Below, one piece after another: positions 15,102-23,499 of a DNA stretch of 64,000 nt (position 1 is its first letter; every line of letters starts with the position of its first letter). The notes beneath the pieces were generated by a model. That model saw nothing but the letters and a program-made list of their open reading frames with translations, ran no database searches and was not told where the DNA came from. A program made the translations under genes and the position numbers. Source of the stretch: CALNYX01 sp942490925. Its GTDB lineage: Bacteria > Chlamydiota > Chlamydiia > Chlamydiales > JAAKFR01. The stretch lies in assembly GCA_942490925.1 (NCBI GenBank), contig CALNYX010000017.1:1116001-1180000 (forward strand), in the 5' to 3' direction.

Positions 15102-17147
15102 ATGAAATTCCCTCTTTCTTGGTTAAAAACTTATCTTCCTACAAAACGACCTGCCTCAGAGATTGCGCAGCTGCTCACGCTCATTGGGCTTGAAGTTGAC
15201 CATTTTGATGATGAGCAGTTTGAAGTGAGCCTCACACCCAACCTTGCTCATTGTAACAGCATTCGGGGCATCGCTCGCGAACTGGCAGCAATTAGCGGTG
15301 AAAAACTAAAAATCCCTGAAGTTGAGTTTGAAGAAGAGGGAACTGCAAAAATTCAATCCCTTGTTTCTGTCGCAGTCGAAGCAAAAACGCATTGCCCACG
15401 CTATGCTTGTCGTCTCATTGAAGGCGTGAAAGTTGTCTCCTCCCCTGCATGGCTGCAGGAAAAAATTGAAGCGTGTGGCATGCGCTCAGTCAATGCTGTT
15501 GTCGATATCACGAACCTTGTGATGCTCGAACTAGGACAACCACTGCACGCTTTTGACTTTGCGACCATCGAAGGAAAACAGTTGGTCGTCCGCTCTCCAA
15601 AGAAAGGTGAAACAGTCACAACACTCGATAAGCAAAAGCATCATCTTTCGGATGAAATGCTCCTGATTTGCGACACAAAAGGACCAGTTGCCATTGCGGG
15701 TGTCATGGGCGCTTTGCATACTGAAATTTCGGATGCAACTGACACGATCTTGCTTGAATCGGCCTATTTTGAGCCGACGCAGGTGCGACGCACGAGTAAA
15801 CGCACCTCCATCCAATCAGAGGCTTCTCACCGCTTTGAAAGAGGCGTTGACCCAAATGCCGTAGTCGAAGCCTTAGATCGCGCAGCCGCTTTGATCTGCA
15901 CAGTCTGTGGTGGTAAAATGGCAAAGGGTGTGATCGATGTGGCTTCTCAAACCTTTGAGCCACACAAGCTCACTTGCCGCCTAACACGCATTAACCAACT
16001 ACTGGGCACCAAACTTGCCATGAGTGAGGTTGTTTCGATCTTGCGGAGCATTGATCTCGTTGTCACCCCTTCTAAACAAGATCTCATCTCTGTGCTTGCG
16101 CCTACCTATCGACACGATTTAAACCATGAGATTGATCTTGTCGAAGAAGTTGCTCGCTTCTATGGCTACGATAATATCCATCAAAAAGGGTCTCAGCCAA
16201 CTTTTCGTATGGGAGAACTTTCCGATGCAAAAGCTTACAGTTTTGAAACAAACCTGCGCCAACAACTGCTCGCCTCAGGCTTGCAAGAATTGCTCACCTG
16301 CGATTTGATCAGCCCAGAGCAAGCAGAGTTAATGACAAGCGAGCTGCTGCCCAAACATGCGCTGATTCACCTGCTCAATCCATGCTCTCAAGATCAGTCG
16401 GTCATGCGTCCCTCTCTACTTCCGGGATTGTTGCATGTTGTCAAACATAACGCCGATTATCAAACAGGAAGTGTGAAAGGGTTTGAAATTGGCCGCGTTC
16501 ATTTCAAATCGAAAAGTACGTTTGTTGAACAGAGCGTCGCCTCTATCATTCTCAGCGGCCACACTCAACCTTTCCACTGGGCAAGTCCCCAAAAAAACCT
16601 CAGCTTCTTTGATCTCAAAGGTATCATTGAAAACTTAATGCGACATATTAAAGGAGTGAGCTACACACCAAGTCACTACCCATTGCTTCACCCAGGTCAG
16701 CAGGCAACACTCACTATCCAAGGAATGGAAGTTGGTGTTTTAGGACAGGTTCATCCGTTGATTCTCAAAACATTAGATATGACTGGCCCGATCTATTTTG
16801 CTGAACTTAATTTAGAAGATCTTGCGCAGTTCGAGACACAAGAGATCAAAATGACCCCTCTTGCCCTCTATCCACAATCGACACGCGATTGGACGTTAAC
16901 TCTTCATCATGATGTCCCCATTCAAGAAGTTTTCTCTTTTATTGAGCCAGAGCCCATTTTAGAAGACGTCTCTGTTCTTGACCTTTATCATGGAGAGAAA
17001 CTAGGATCAGAATGGAAAAATATTACACTGCGGTTTATATATCGTGATCGAACCAAAACTATCGATCAAAAAACTGTGGAAGAAAAACATCATCAGATCA
17101 CACAAACAATACGAAAAAAACTCAAAGGAAAGGCGAAGGATGAATAA
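15102..17147 (+). CDS. pheT: phenylalanyl-tRNA synthetase beta subunit lacking the tRNA-binding domain
   Basis: PheT of 681 residues. The N-terminal B1 part (MKFPLSWLKTYLP...LIGLEVDHFDDE) runs directly into QFEVSLTPNLAHCNSIRGIARE, so the EMAP/OB-type tRNA-binding domain (B2, about 110 residues in most bacteria and in C. trachomatis CT475) is missing without any frame loss. The B3/B4 editing domain (CGMRSVNAVVDITNLVMLELGQPLHAFD), B5 (RINQLLGTKLAMSEV), the catalytic-like core and the C-terminal anticodon-binding FDX-ACB domain (STRDWTLTLHHDVPIQEV) are present. Start ATG 15102 follows GGAGAG. It overlaps the next gene by 8 nt. Aminoacylates tRNA-Phe together with PheS, which is not in the window. 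Confidence 0.94.
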   Translation: MKFPLSWLKTYLPTKRPASEIAQLLTLIGLEVDHFDDEQFEVSLTPNLAHCNSIRGIARELAAISGEKLKIPEVEFEEEGTAKIQSLVSVAVEAKTHCPRYACRLIEGVKVVSSPAWLQEKIEACGMRSVNAVVDITNLVMLELGQPLHAFDFATIEGKQLVVRSPKKGETVTTLDKQKHHLSDEMLLICDTKGPVAIAGVMGALHTEISDATDTILLESAYFEPTQVRRTSKRTSIQSEASHRFERGVDPNAVVEALDRAAALICTVCGGKMAKGVIDVASQTFEPHKLTCRLTRINQLLGTKLAMSEVVSILRSIDLVVTPSKQDLISVLAPTYRHDLNHEIDLVEEVARFYGYDNIHQKGSQPTFRMGELSDAKAYSFETNLRQQLLASGLQELLTCDLISPEQAELMTSELLPKHALIHLLNPCSQDQSVMRPSLLPGLLHVVKHNADYQTGSVKGFEIGRVHFKSKSTFVEQSVASIILSGHTQPFHWASPQKNLSFFDLKGIIENLMRHIKGVSYTPSHYPLLHPGQQATLTIQGMEVGVLGQVHPLILKTLDMTGPIYFAELNLEDLAQFETQEIKMTPLALYPQSTRDWTLTLHHDVPIQEVFSFIEPEPILEDVSVLDLYHGEKLGSEWKNITLRFIYRDRTKTIDQKTVEEKHHQITQTIRKKLKGKAKDE

Positions 17148-18093
17148 ATACGTTGTGCTTTCGTTAGCTCTAGTCGCTGCTCTCTCAAGTGGCTGTCGCA
17201 ATCACTACCAAGGAGAGGTTGTCAAGGAGACATATATCCACAAATATGGCGTCCCCGTGTCAGCTGCTGATTGGGAAAAACAGGGAAAAGATGGACAGGT
17301 GATCCAGCTGCAAAAAGATGGCGTTACAGCTGTGCATACCTATGATAAAGGTATTTTGCATGGTGAATCGACTTGGTCCTTCCCTAACTCACAAACTGTG
17401 CAGCGCGTTGAAATCTACGAAAATGGCGTTCTTGTTGGAAAACGCGATCACTACACAAGTGGCACTCCACAACAAGAAGAACATTTCGCTGGCCGCTTTG
17501 TCACCAAACGGATGCGTTGGTATGAAGATGGAACGCCTGCCGCTACAGAAAATTTCCAAAATGGCTTGATGCTCTCTGCTGAGTACCGCACACCACTTAA
17601 CGTTGTTGAATCACGTATTCAAGATGGAAATGGAACACGTTACTGCCGCAATAATGATGGCGAGATGATGGCAAAAGACCTTTTTGAAAATGGCCAGCTT
17701 ACTGAGCGTATGCACTTTTTCCCAAATGGTGACCCCTCTGACATCACACCCTACGTCAATGGACAAGTTCATGGTAAACGTCTTACCTTCCTACGCGGCG
17801 GCCTACCAAAGAGTGTTGAAACTTGGAACCAAGGTCAGCAAGAGGGAATTACAGTTGTCTACCAAAATGGTGAGAAGAGCGCTGAAGTTCCTTATGTGAA
17901 TGGGAAGAAGAACGGAATCGAATTACGCTACCGTGATGGAAGCATGATGGTTGAAGAGATCACATGGATTGATAACGAGCAACATGGCCCACACAGAATC
18001 TTTGTTGATGGCTCAACAAAAGTTGAGTGGTACCACCAAGGTGAGGTTGTCAGTCGTCCAACGTTTGAACGACTAAACCCGCCCACTCGCTAA
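17140..18093 (+). CDS. MORN-repeat lipoprotein
   Basis: Lipoprotein signal MNKYVVLSLALVAALSSGC with a good lipobox, then about 295 residues made of imperfect MORN-2/YwqK-type repeats (for example YDKGILHGEST, YENGVLVGKRD, YVNGQVHGKRL, YVNGKKNGIEL, WIDNEQHGPHR). The start at 17140 has GGAAAGGCGAAGG directly upstream. It overlaps pheT by 8 nt; the same pair occurs as CT475-CT476. MORN repeats bind lipids or proteins; here the protein would sit on the periplasmic or outer face of the envelope. No enzymatic motif. The role is unknown. Confidence 0.87.
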   Translation: MNKYVVLSLALVAALSSGCRNHYQGEVVKETYIHKYGVPVSAADWEKQGKDGQVIQLQKDGVTAVHTYDKGILHGESTWSFPNSQTVQRVEIYENGVLVGKRDHYTSGTPQQEEHFAGRFVTKRMRWYEDGTPAATENFQNGLMLSAEYRTPLNVVESRIQDGNGTRYCRNNDGEMMAKDLFENGQLTERMHFFPNGDPSDITPYVNGQVHGKRLTFLRGGLPKSVETWNQGQQEGITVVYQNGEKSAEVPYVNGKKNGIELRYRDGSMMVEEITWIDNEQHGPHRIFVDGSTKVEWYHQGEVVSRPTFERLNPPTR

Positions 18094-18633
18094 GGATTTC
18101 GATTCGATTTTATTGGGAGGCGTGGGATATTCCCATGTCTCCTTTTTCAAGTTGATCCACTCCCCATTTTGATACCCTTCATAAATACGTAGCATCACAG
18201 GATGGTTGTTGGCATCATAGAGAACAACACCGTTAAACGGATCATGCAAGTCAGTATAATAGAGCTGGTGTACAGATAAAAGACGTCCACACGGATAGAG
18301 AATCCGACACTGCCTGCAATGCTTCTTCTCAAAAAACGACTCCTCGATAAAAATCGCACGATCATCCTCATTGAAGATCCAATCCTTCACAAAGTTCGGC
18401 GTCTCCACCATCATCTCTTTACGCCATCCCAACTGATCAAATGGCTTGAGCTGACGAAAATCGAGCAGATGGGAATCATAGACTACCTCGATCAAGTGCG
18501 AGCCGCGGTACTTTTCGACTGTGTACCACTTATGATAGGGATCAGTTACAATCCGATACATCCCCTGATCACATTTCTCGACTCCTTCAGGGACCCCTTT
18601 ATTCCACCTATAATCACGATAAAAAGCATGCAT
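18073..18633 (-). CDS. hypothetical protein, 186 aa
   Basis: A soluble protein with many aromatic residues (MHAFYRDYRWNKGV..., WEYPTPPNKIE), a CRQCRILYPCGR cysteine cluster at about residues 107-118 that might bind metal, and no signal peptide or membrane helix. No family recognised. Predicted beta-rich, with some resemblance in style to the MORN lipoprotein next door (short YxDG-like turns), but this is weak. It converges with that gene, overlapping it by 21 nt, and is divergent from ogt with a 36-bp gap. Confidence 0.62.
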   Translation of the reverse strand: MHAFYRDYRWNKGVPEGVEKCDQGMYRIVTDPYHKWYTVEKYRGSHLIEVVYDSHLLDFRQLKPFDQLGWRKEMMVETPNFVKDWIFNEDDRAIFIEESFFEKKHCRQCRILYPCGRLLSVHQLYYTDLHDPFNGVVLYDANNHPVMLRIYEGYQNGEWINLKKETWEYPTPPNKIESKSLASGRV

Positions 18634-18669
18634 TGAGATTAATCCTACGAATCGTCATGATTTTTGGCC

Positions 18670-19101
18670 ATGAAACAGCTCTCCGTCCGAGTAGATTTTT
18701 TTTCAAAAGAGAGTCAACTCAACCATATTACCCTCCAAAATAGCCCACAGTTTGCTGCCCATTTTCACGGTTTTTGCACTTTAAAAAAAGAGCTTGATGC
18801 CTGGCTAGAAGCCTACCTCAATTGTGAAGTTCTCCCCCTTCCCAACCTTAACCTCGATCACCTTCCTGAATTTACAAAAAAGACTTTACATAAGCTCACT
18901 TCTATCCCCTTTGGAGAGACCCGTACCTACGGAGCCATTGCTCCTCATGCCCCCAGGGCCGTCGGTAGAGCCTGCGCCATCAACCCCTACCCCCTTCTCA
19001 TTCCCTGCCACCGCGTTGTGGCAGCTAACTCTTTAGGCGGCTTCGCCTTTGGCCTTCCTCTCAAACAAAGACTTGTCACCTTTGAAACAACTGGAAATTA
19101 A
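18670..19101 (+). CDS. ogt: methylated-DNA--protein-cysteine methyltransferase
   Basis: O6-alkylguanine-DNA alkyltransferase of 143 residues. The suicide cysteine lies in the signature IPCHRVV (about residue 114), preceded by the helix-turn-helix part FGETRTYGAIAPHAPRAVGRACAINPYPLL. The N-terminal RNase-H-like domain is short, as in other chlamydial copies (CT477, annotated ada). It repairs O6-methylguanine directly. ATG 18670 is taken as the start; TTG 18664 is possible, and no ribosome-binding site is clear. Confidence 0.92.
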   Translation: MKQLSVRVDFFSKESQLNHITLQNSPQFAAHFHGFCTLKKELDAWLEAYLNCEVLPLPNLNLDHLPEFTKKTLHKLTSIPFGETRTYGAIAPHAPRAVGRACAINPYPLLIPCHRVVAANSLGGFAFGLPLKQRLVTFETTGN

Positions 19102-19127
19102 CTAGTTAAATTAGTTATAATACTACT

Positions 19128-20537
19128 ATGGTTTGTATTCGAGCGGCAGATATGACGACATGTGACAAGGGAGCGATAGTCCTTTCGGTGGCGACTCTTG
19201 CCGTCGCGACCTTTGCTGCTGCTTGGTTTGCAACCCATAGCTATAGCTTTAATACCCTTGCATTTGGTGTCACTGGAGGCGTTGGTGGGATTGCTTTTGC
19301 AACCCTTCTTGTTTCTCTCAACTCTGCCTATCATCGCACAAAGCAACTCACCGACTTCAGTAACACAGCACCAATAGTCGACACTCCAGCTTCTTCGGTG
19401 AGAAGAGAGAGCATCAGCTCAGATGAGGAGGAGTTTTATGATTTTCCGGATGCCACTGCAATAGACAACTCTAGTGGAGGCCCGGCCAGTCCTAGTTCAA
19501 GTGAAGCAGCCGCAGGCGCTTTAAGAAGAACACTTTCAACTACCAGCATCTACTATGACTGTATAACCCCCTCCTTTGAGCTATTTCAAGTGCCGGCCCA
19601 ACAAGCTACTAATTCCGAGTCCCTCCTTCCGCAATTATCAGCAACGTTCGTCGAACAAACAATGAACCCGCTTGTAGCAAAAGCGGGTCCTCTACTTACA
19701 AAGTTTGGCACAATCTACAACAATAATCGTCAAAATGGGGATGAAGAGATTGACTTTTCGAACGCGCAGCCACTGATTCAAGCGGTTGCCACCTCTTTTG
19801 GAGAGCAGTCACGAAATATCGATTTTGTCATCGGTATGGCGATGGAAAGTGCGATCTCTTTAACCGTAGATCGACAAACGCTTACAGAATTCAAGGGTGG
19901 AAAGAAAAGCTGGGCTTTTGTGCATAACCATGTCAATGAATGGATCGATAGCATGTGTGATGTGGAGGCAAATAATGTTAAAGCTGCATTTGCTGCTTGG
20001 CGTGAAGCTGCTGGATGCGAATTAAATACTCACTATCAATTCAAAAATCAAAAAGAGGCGCTCTGCCGGGCATGGTCTCAATTGAGATTGGATCAGCAAA
20101 AAGCCTTGGGCGCCTTTTTCTATGCCGCAATTGCAGAAAATACGCCACGGACTGTTTTAAACCTTTGGTCATTGATCAAGGATGAAGTGCTAAATCCTGG
20201 ATGCCATTTAGGAAATAGTGCAAAAGCAGGCTTGAGCCTCATCAAAAAAGCTTGGCTTTCAGTAATTAATGGAATGCTAGGTACTTGTGACACTCTAATC
20301 AGTTTAATTATTAGCTTTATGCTTAAAGGAACGCCTCTTGCTGACAATAATGATTACAAGAGACTTTTAACCGACCTATTTAGAATCTTTGGCAAACCCC
20401 TCCTTTATGCTCTAAACAAAAACACAAGACTCAATCCTATTTTCCTAAGTGTTTTAGAAAATTCACCAACATCTGATGATTTTGACACTTTTTATCAAGA
20501 GCTGATCGCTCTACTCGATGAAACGATTGGCACGTAA
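19128..20537 (+). CDS. Inc-like membrane protein, candidate inclusion membrane protein
   Basis: A 469-residue protein with a bilobed hydrophobic region near the N-terminus: two membrane helices at about residues 16-35 and 43-64 separated by a short turn (THSYSF), then a long cytosol-type C-terminal part. That layout is the hallmark of chlamydial Inc proteins, which type III secretion places in the inclusion membrane. Residues 80-145 are Ser/Glu-rich and low-complexity; the rest is helical. A TATAAT box at 19116-19121 predicts transcription from the ATG itself, so the mRNA may be leaderless or translation may begin at ATG 19152. The Inc assignment is an inference from topology only. Confidence 0.6.
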   Translation: MVCIRAADMTTCDKGAIVLSVATLAVATFAAAWFATHSYSFNTLAFGVTGGVGGIAFATLLVSLNSAYHRTKQLTDFSNTAPIVDTPASSVRRESISSDEEEFYDFPDATAIDNSSGGPASPSSSEAAAGALRRTLSTTSIYYDCITPSFELFQVPAQQATNSESLLPQLSATFVEQTMNPLVAKAGPLLTKFGTIYNNNRQNGDEEIDFSNAQPLIQAVATSFGEQSRNIDFVIGMAMESAISLTVDRQTLTEFKGGKKSWAFVHNHVNEWIDSMCDVEANNVKAAFAAWREAAGCELNTHYQFKNQKEALCRAWSQLRLDQQKALGAFFYAAIAENTPRTVLNLWSLIKDEVLNPGCHLGNSAKAGLSLIKKAWLSVINGMLGTCDTLISLIISFMLKGTPLADNNDYKRLLTDLFRIFGKPLLYALNKNTRLNPIFLSVLENSPTSDDFDTFYQELIALLDETIGT

Positions 20538-20572
20538 TTTGCTGCTACTATTTCCATCTAACCCTGGAGCGG

Positions 20573-20743
20573 ATGATGGAAAACCTACAAAAAATTGCCC
20601 ACCTCGAATTTGTTAACGACCAACTGATCAGCGAAATTCACTATGTCGATCGTCTTTTGAAAATCATCGGTTTCCCCGATGGCCTTGAAACAATCAAAGA
20701 TGCTGCCCAAGAAGTCATTGAAGAAGAAGGCTTAACTGATTAA
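20573..20743 (+). CDS. small conserved-looking protein, 56 aa
   Basis: Short frame with CCTGGAGCGG immediately upstream of a double ATG: MMENLQKIAHLEFVNDQLISEIHYVDRLLK and so on, ending VIEEEGLTD. It is acidic and helical with heptad-like spacing, so a small coiled coil is likely. Coding quality is good (few rare codons, strong ribosome-binding site), and the 3' end overlaps trhO by 12 nt on the opposite strand, the packing seen everywhere else here. No family recognised. It may be cotranscribed with the Inc-like gene upstream. Confidence 0.65.
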   Translation: MMENLQKIAHLEFVNDQLISEIHYVDRLLKIIGFPDGLETIKDAAQEVIEEEGLTD

Positions 20744-21652
20744 GTGCTTCTTGCGGAAGGGACGATTACCACCTTCTCGTTTAAAGGGGCGCAGGCGCGG
20801 CGCTGTTTGGCAACTATGCTGGCAACACCCACTATAACTCTCTGTACAAGAGGGGCAGCTGATAAACAGATTATTACAATCCATATTGGCACAGTTATAA
20901 TAGGTATCACAGGGCAGATGGCAATGGATACATTTGGCAATCGGCTCAGCCTCTTTCCCATCAATAGGAACAGCCAGGCGATCATCAAAGACAAAGAGCT
21001 TTCCTCGCCAATGCTTACTCCCCTCATCTAGACCATATTGAATCACTCCGCCGTCGAGCTGGTAGACATCCTCAAAACCACGCTCTTTGAGCATCGCAGA
21101 GTAGAGCTCACACCGAATTCCCCCAGTGCAGTACATCATGACCTTGGTCTTCTTGGGATCAACATCTTCTTTGAGCTCATCAGCATATTTGGGGAAATCT
21201 CTGAATTTTTCTAGAGGGGGGAGGGTAGCTCCCTCAAAGTGACCAATCTCCCACTCATACTGATTACGTACATCGAGCAGTAGATAGGACTCATCACTCT
21301 CGAGCATCTCACGCCACTGCTTAGGAGAGACATGATCACCGCCAAGCTCCATATCGACTGTTTCGTCGAGCGCGACGAGCTGTTTGCGATATTTAACCGT
21401 CATGCGAGGGAAAATATTTTCGTTGAGCGTGTGAATTTTAAATTTGACGTCAGGAAAATCTTGACGGAGCCATGCGATGTAATCTTGAGTATCTGCTTGG
21501 CTGCCGCTCATCTGTCCATTGATCCCCTCTTCAGAGATATAGATCCGTCCCAAAACGTCCCGATCTTTGAAAAATCTTTTATGATTCTTAACTTCCCGTT
21601 TGGGATTTTCGATCGGATTAAAGATATAATAGGCTAAGGCAAAGTAGGTCAT
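20732..21652 (-). CDS. trhO: tRNA uridine(34) hydroxylase (rhodanese family)
   Basis: YceA/TrhO, about 306 residues from M at 21652. N-terminal acylphosphatase-like domain (YFALAYYIFNPIENP, GRIYISEEGINGQMSG), rhodanese domain (about 120-225: LLLDVRNQYEWEIGHFEGA) with catalytic Cys in MMYCTGGIRCE, and a Cys-rich zinc-type tail (CIHCHLPCDTYYNCANMDCN). It hydroxylates U34 of some tRNAs using prephenate-independent O2 chemistry in its E. coli relative. Strong match in order and length to CT627. In-frame ATGs at 21667 and 21715 are also possible; none has a clear ribosome-binding site. Confidence 0.93.
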   Translation of the reverse strand: MTYFALAYYIFNPIENPKREVKNHKRFFKDRDVLGRIYISEEGINGQMSGSQADTQDYIAWLRQDFPDVKFKIHTLNENIFPRMTVKYRKQLVALDETVDMELGGDHVSPKQWREMLESDESYLLLDVRNQYEWEIGHFEGATLPPLEKFRDFPKYADELKEDVDPKKTKVMMYCTGGIRCELYSAMLKERGFEDVYQLDGGVIQYGLDEGSKHWRGKLFVFDDRLAVPIDGKEAEPIAKCIHCHLPCDTYYNCANMDCNNLFISCPSCTESYSGCCQHSCQTAPRLRPFKREGGNRPFRKKHLIS

Positions 21653-21747
21653 AAGGGGTGAAAGCATAACAAACAAAGATTTTTCGTTGTACAAAATTAC
21701 AGGGGGGACTATCATTTCACGCTAGTTACTAACGAACAGGAGAACAA

Positions 21748-22374
21748 ATGTCACGTTATCGAGGTCCTAAGAATCGCGTTGCCCGCCGCTTCGGTGCCAA
21801 TATTTTTGGTCGAGCGCGCAATCCTCTTTTAAAAAAGGCGAATCCTCCAGGACAACATGGCGCACGTCGACGCAAGAAGTCTGACTTTGGCTTGCAGCTT
21901 GAAGAGAAGCAGAAGCTCAAAGCATGTTATGGCATGCTTCTTGAGAAACAGCTCGTTTCTTCATTTAAGAAGTCTGTGTCAAGCAAAGAGAACACGGCGC
22001 AAGTGTTTATGCAGCGTCTTGAATCTCGCCTAGATAACATGGTTTATCGACTCCGTTTTGCTCGTACAATTTTTGGAGCTCAACAGCTCGTTTCTCACGG
22101 GCACATTCTTGTCGATGGCAAGAAAGTTGACCGCCGTTCATTTATCGTTCGTCCAGGGATGGAGATTTCCATCCGTGAAAAATCTCGAAGTGTACGTGCC
22201 ATTGTGGAAGCAATGGAGACCTCTACGCAGCAAGTTCCCGATTATTGTGAGCTTGATAAAGAGAATTTCAAAGGAAAGATGATGATGGAGCCGACCCTCG
22301 AACAGATCGAGGGGCAGCTCCCCATTCCAGTCAACATCCCAGTTGTCTGCGAATTTTTAGCACACCGCACTTAA
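21748..22374 (+). CDS. rpsD: 30S ribosomal protein S4
   Basis: Ribosomal protein S4 of 208 residues. It binds 16S rRNA early in assembly. N-terminal MSRYRGPKNRVARRFGANIFGR, the SDFGLQLEEKQKLKACYG block, and the S4 RNA-binding domain (RLDNMVYRLRFARTIFGAQQLVSHGHILVDGKKVD) are all present. Ribosome-binding site ACAGGAGAA precedes the ATG. It stands outside the ribosomal protein operon, as in C. trachomatis (CT626), and is followed by an RRM gene 17 bp later and a strong terminator, making a two-gene unit. Confidence 0.97.
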   Translation: MSRYRGPKNRVARRFGANIFGRARNPLLKKANPPGQHGARRRKKSDFGLQLEEKQKLKACYGMLLEKQLVSSFKKSVSSKENTAQVFMQRLESRLDNMVYRLRFARTIFGAQQLVSHGHILVDGKKVDRRSFIVRPGMEISIREKSRSVRAIVEAMETSTQQVPDYCELDKENFKGKMMMEPTLEQIEGQLPIPVNIPVVCEFLAHRT

Positions 22375-22391
22375 GAAGGAAGGAGGCCCAC

Positions 22392-22679
22392 ATGGCCAGT
22401 AAGTTATTTGTTGGAAATCTATCGTACGATGTCAGTGATGATGATCTGAAAGGTTTATTTGAAGAACACGGTGCTGTAACATCAGCACAAGTGATTGTAG
22501 ATCGCGAAACAGGACGCTCAAAAGGCTTTGGTTTTGTTGAAATGGGATCAGAAGCAGAAGCTCAAGCAGCGATTGACGCTCTACACTCTAAAGACATCAA
22601 TGGTCGTTCACTTACAGTGAACATGGCTCGTCCGAGAGAGAGCCGCAATGGCGGTGGTGGCGGCGGACGTCGTTACTAA
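22392..22679 (+). CDS. RNA-binding protein, single RRM
   Basis: A 95-residue glycine-tailed RNA recognition motif protein: RNP2 LFVGNL (residues 5-10), RNP1 KGFGFVEM (about 44-51), then a short GGGGGGRR tail. This is the bacterial type seen in cyanobacteria and chlamydiae, thought to act as an RNA chaperone or cold-response factor. Ribosome-binding site AAGGAAGGAGG overlaps the spacer after rpsD, so the two are cotranscribed; a Rho-independent terminator follows 30 nt after the stop. Confidence 0.92.
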   Translation: MASKLFVGNLSYDVSDDDLKGLFEEHGAVTSAQVIVDRETGRSKGFGFVEMGSEAEAQAAIDALHSKDINGRSLTVNMARPRESRNGGGGGGRRY

Positions 22680-22708
22680 GATCCTCTTGTGATTTTAAAG
22701 TAGTAAAA

Positions 22709-22741
22709 AGCACTTGGGTTTAGGCCTAAGTGCTTTTTTTT
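22709..22741 (+). terminator. strong Rho-independent terminator, rpsD-RRM unit
   Basis: AGCACTTGGG (22709-22718), loop TTTAGG, CCTAAGTGCT (22725-22734), then eight T. A 10-bp stem with one G-U pair. Its distal half is also the last codons of the convergent methyltransferase gene (stop at 22726). Confidence 0.9.
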
Positions 22742-23499
22742 GCCTGAATGACTAATTTTTTGAAAGGTATGCAAATCTCTTTGCTACTTTTACTCTGATA
22801 TTGAGAAGCGGCGTTTTTAACGGCCTGCTTAATAAAGGCATTTTCTAGGGCTCGAGGCAGTGGAATCAAACAGCTCAACCACCCTCGTATGTAATTCCCT
22901 AACGCCTCTGCATCCTCATAAATCGCTTGACTCTCTTCTACTGTGTAGACATCTATCACAAACCCGAGCTCTTCGAGCAATTGTCTGTATTCTGAAGAGA
23001 GCAAAATTGTTTTGATAGCTGACTCTGGGGCATAAGACTGCCAAGGCCCTTCATTCATGGTCTTATCTAAAAAACGCCAGTAAATTGATTCTTGAGGATA
23101 GGTTACAATAGAAATCATTCCATCAGGCTTTAAAATCATAGAGAGATTTTGGAACGCTTTTTTAGGATTTCGAACCCAATGCAGCGCATTCATAATCAAA
23201 ACTAGATCAACTTGCTGCTCAAGCTTCACCTCTTCAACAGAGGCATATTGAAAGCTTAGGTTTGGAAAAGCTTTAAAAGAGGCAGTTGCAAGTTCAATCA
23301 TTGCCTTGGAGGGGTCGACACCAACCACCTGCCCTTTTGGAACCTGCTTCGAAAGTTTCGCTGAGATTCTTCCATCGCCACATCCTACATCAAGGATTGT
23401 TTCATCGCCCTTCAACTCAATTGTATCGAGAAGCTCTTGTGCTACTCCATATTGAATAGAGGAATTGTTGCGATAATATTTTGCATCTAAATCACTCAT
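22726..23499 (-). CDS. class I SAM-dependent methyltransferase
   Basis: A 257-residue methyltransferase of the Tam/Methyltransf_11 type: SAM motif I ILDVGCGDGRIS (about 36-47), acidic VVGVDPSKAM, motif IV VDLVLIMNALHWV and ILKPDGMISIVTYP. The HWV motif resembles trans-aconitate and BioC-type enzymes. The substrate cannot be derived. A C-terminal stretch ends in KKST inside the terminator of the convergent RRM gene. It overlaps murJ by 8 nt on the same strand, so the two are transcribed together. Confidence 0.82.
   Translation of the reverse strand: MSDLDAKYYRNNSSIQYGVAQELLDTIELKGDETILDVGCGDGRISAKLSKQVPKGQVVGVDPSKAMIELATASFKAFPNLSFQYASVEEVKLEQQVDLVLIMNALHWVRNPKKAFQNLSMILKPDGMISIVTYPQESIYWRFLDKTMNEGPWQSYAPESAIKTILLSSEYRQLLEELGFVIDVYTVEESQAIYEDAEALGNYIRGWLSCLIPLPRALENAFIKQAVKNAASQYQSKSSKEICIPFKKLVIQAKKST

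Noticed and set aside
21332..21637. 101-codon plus-strand frame opposite trhO
   Set aside because: Lies fully inside the trhO coding region, which matches its family over the whole length.
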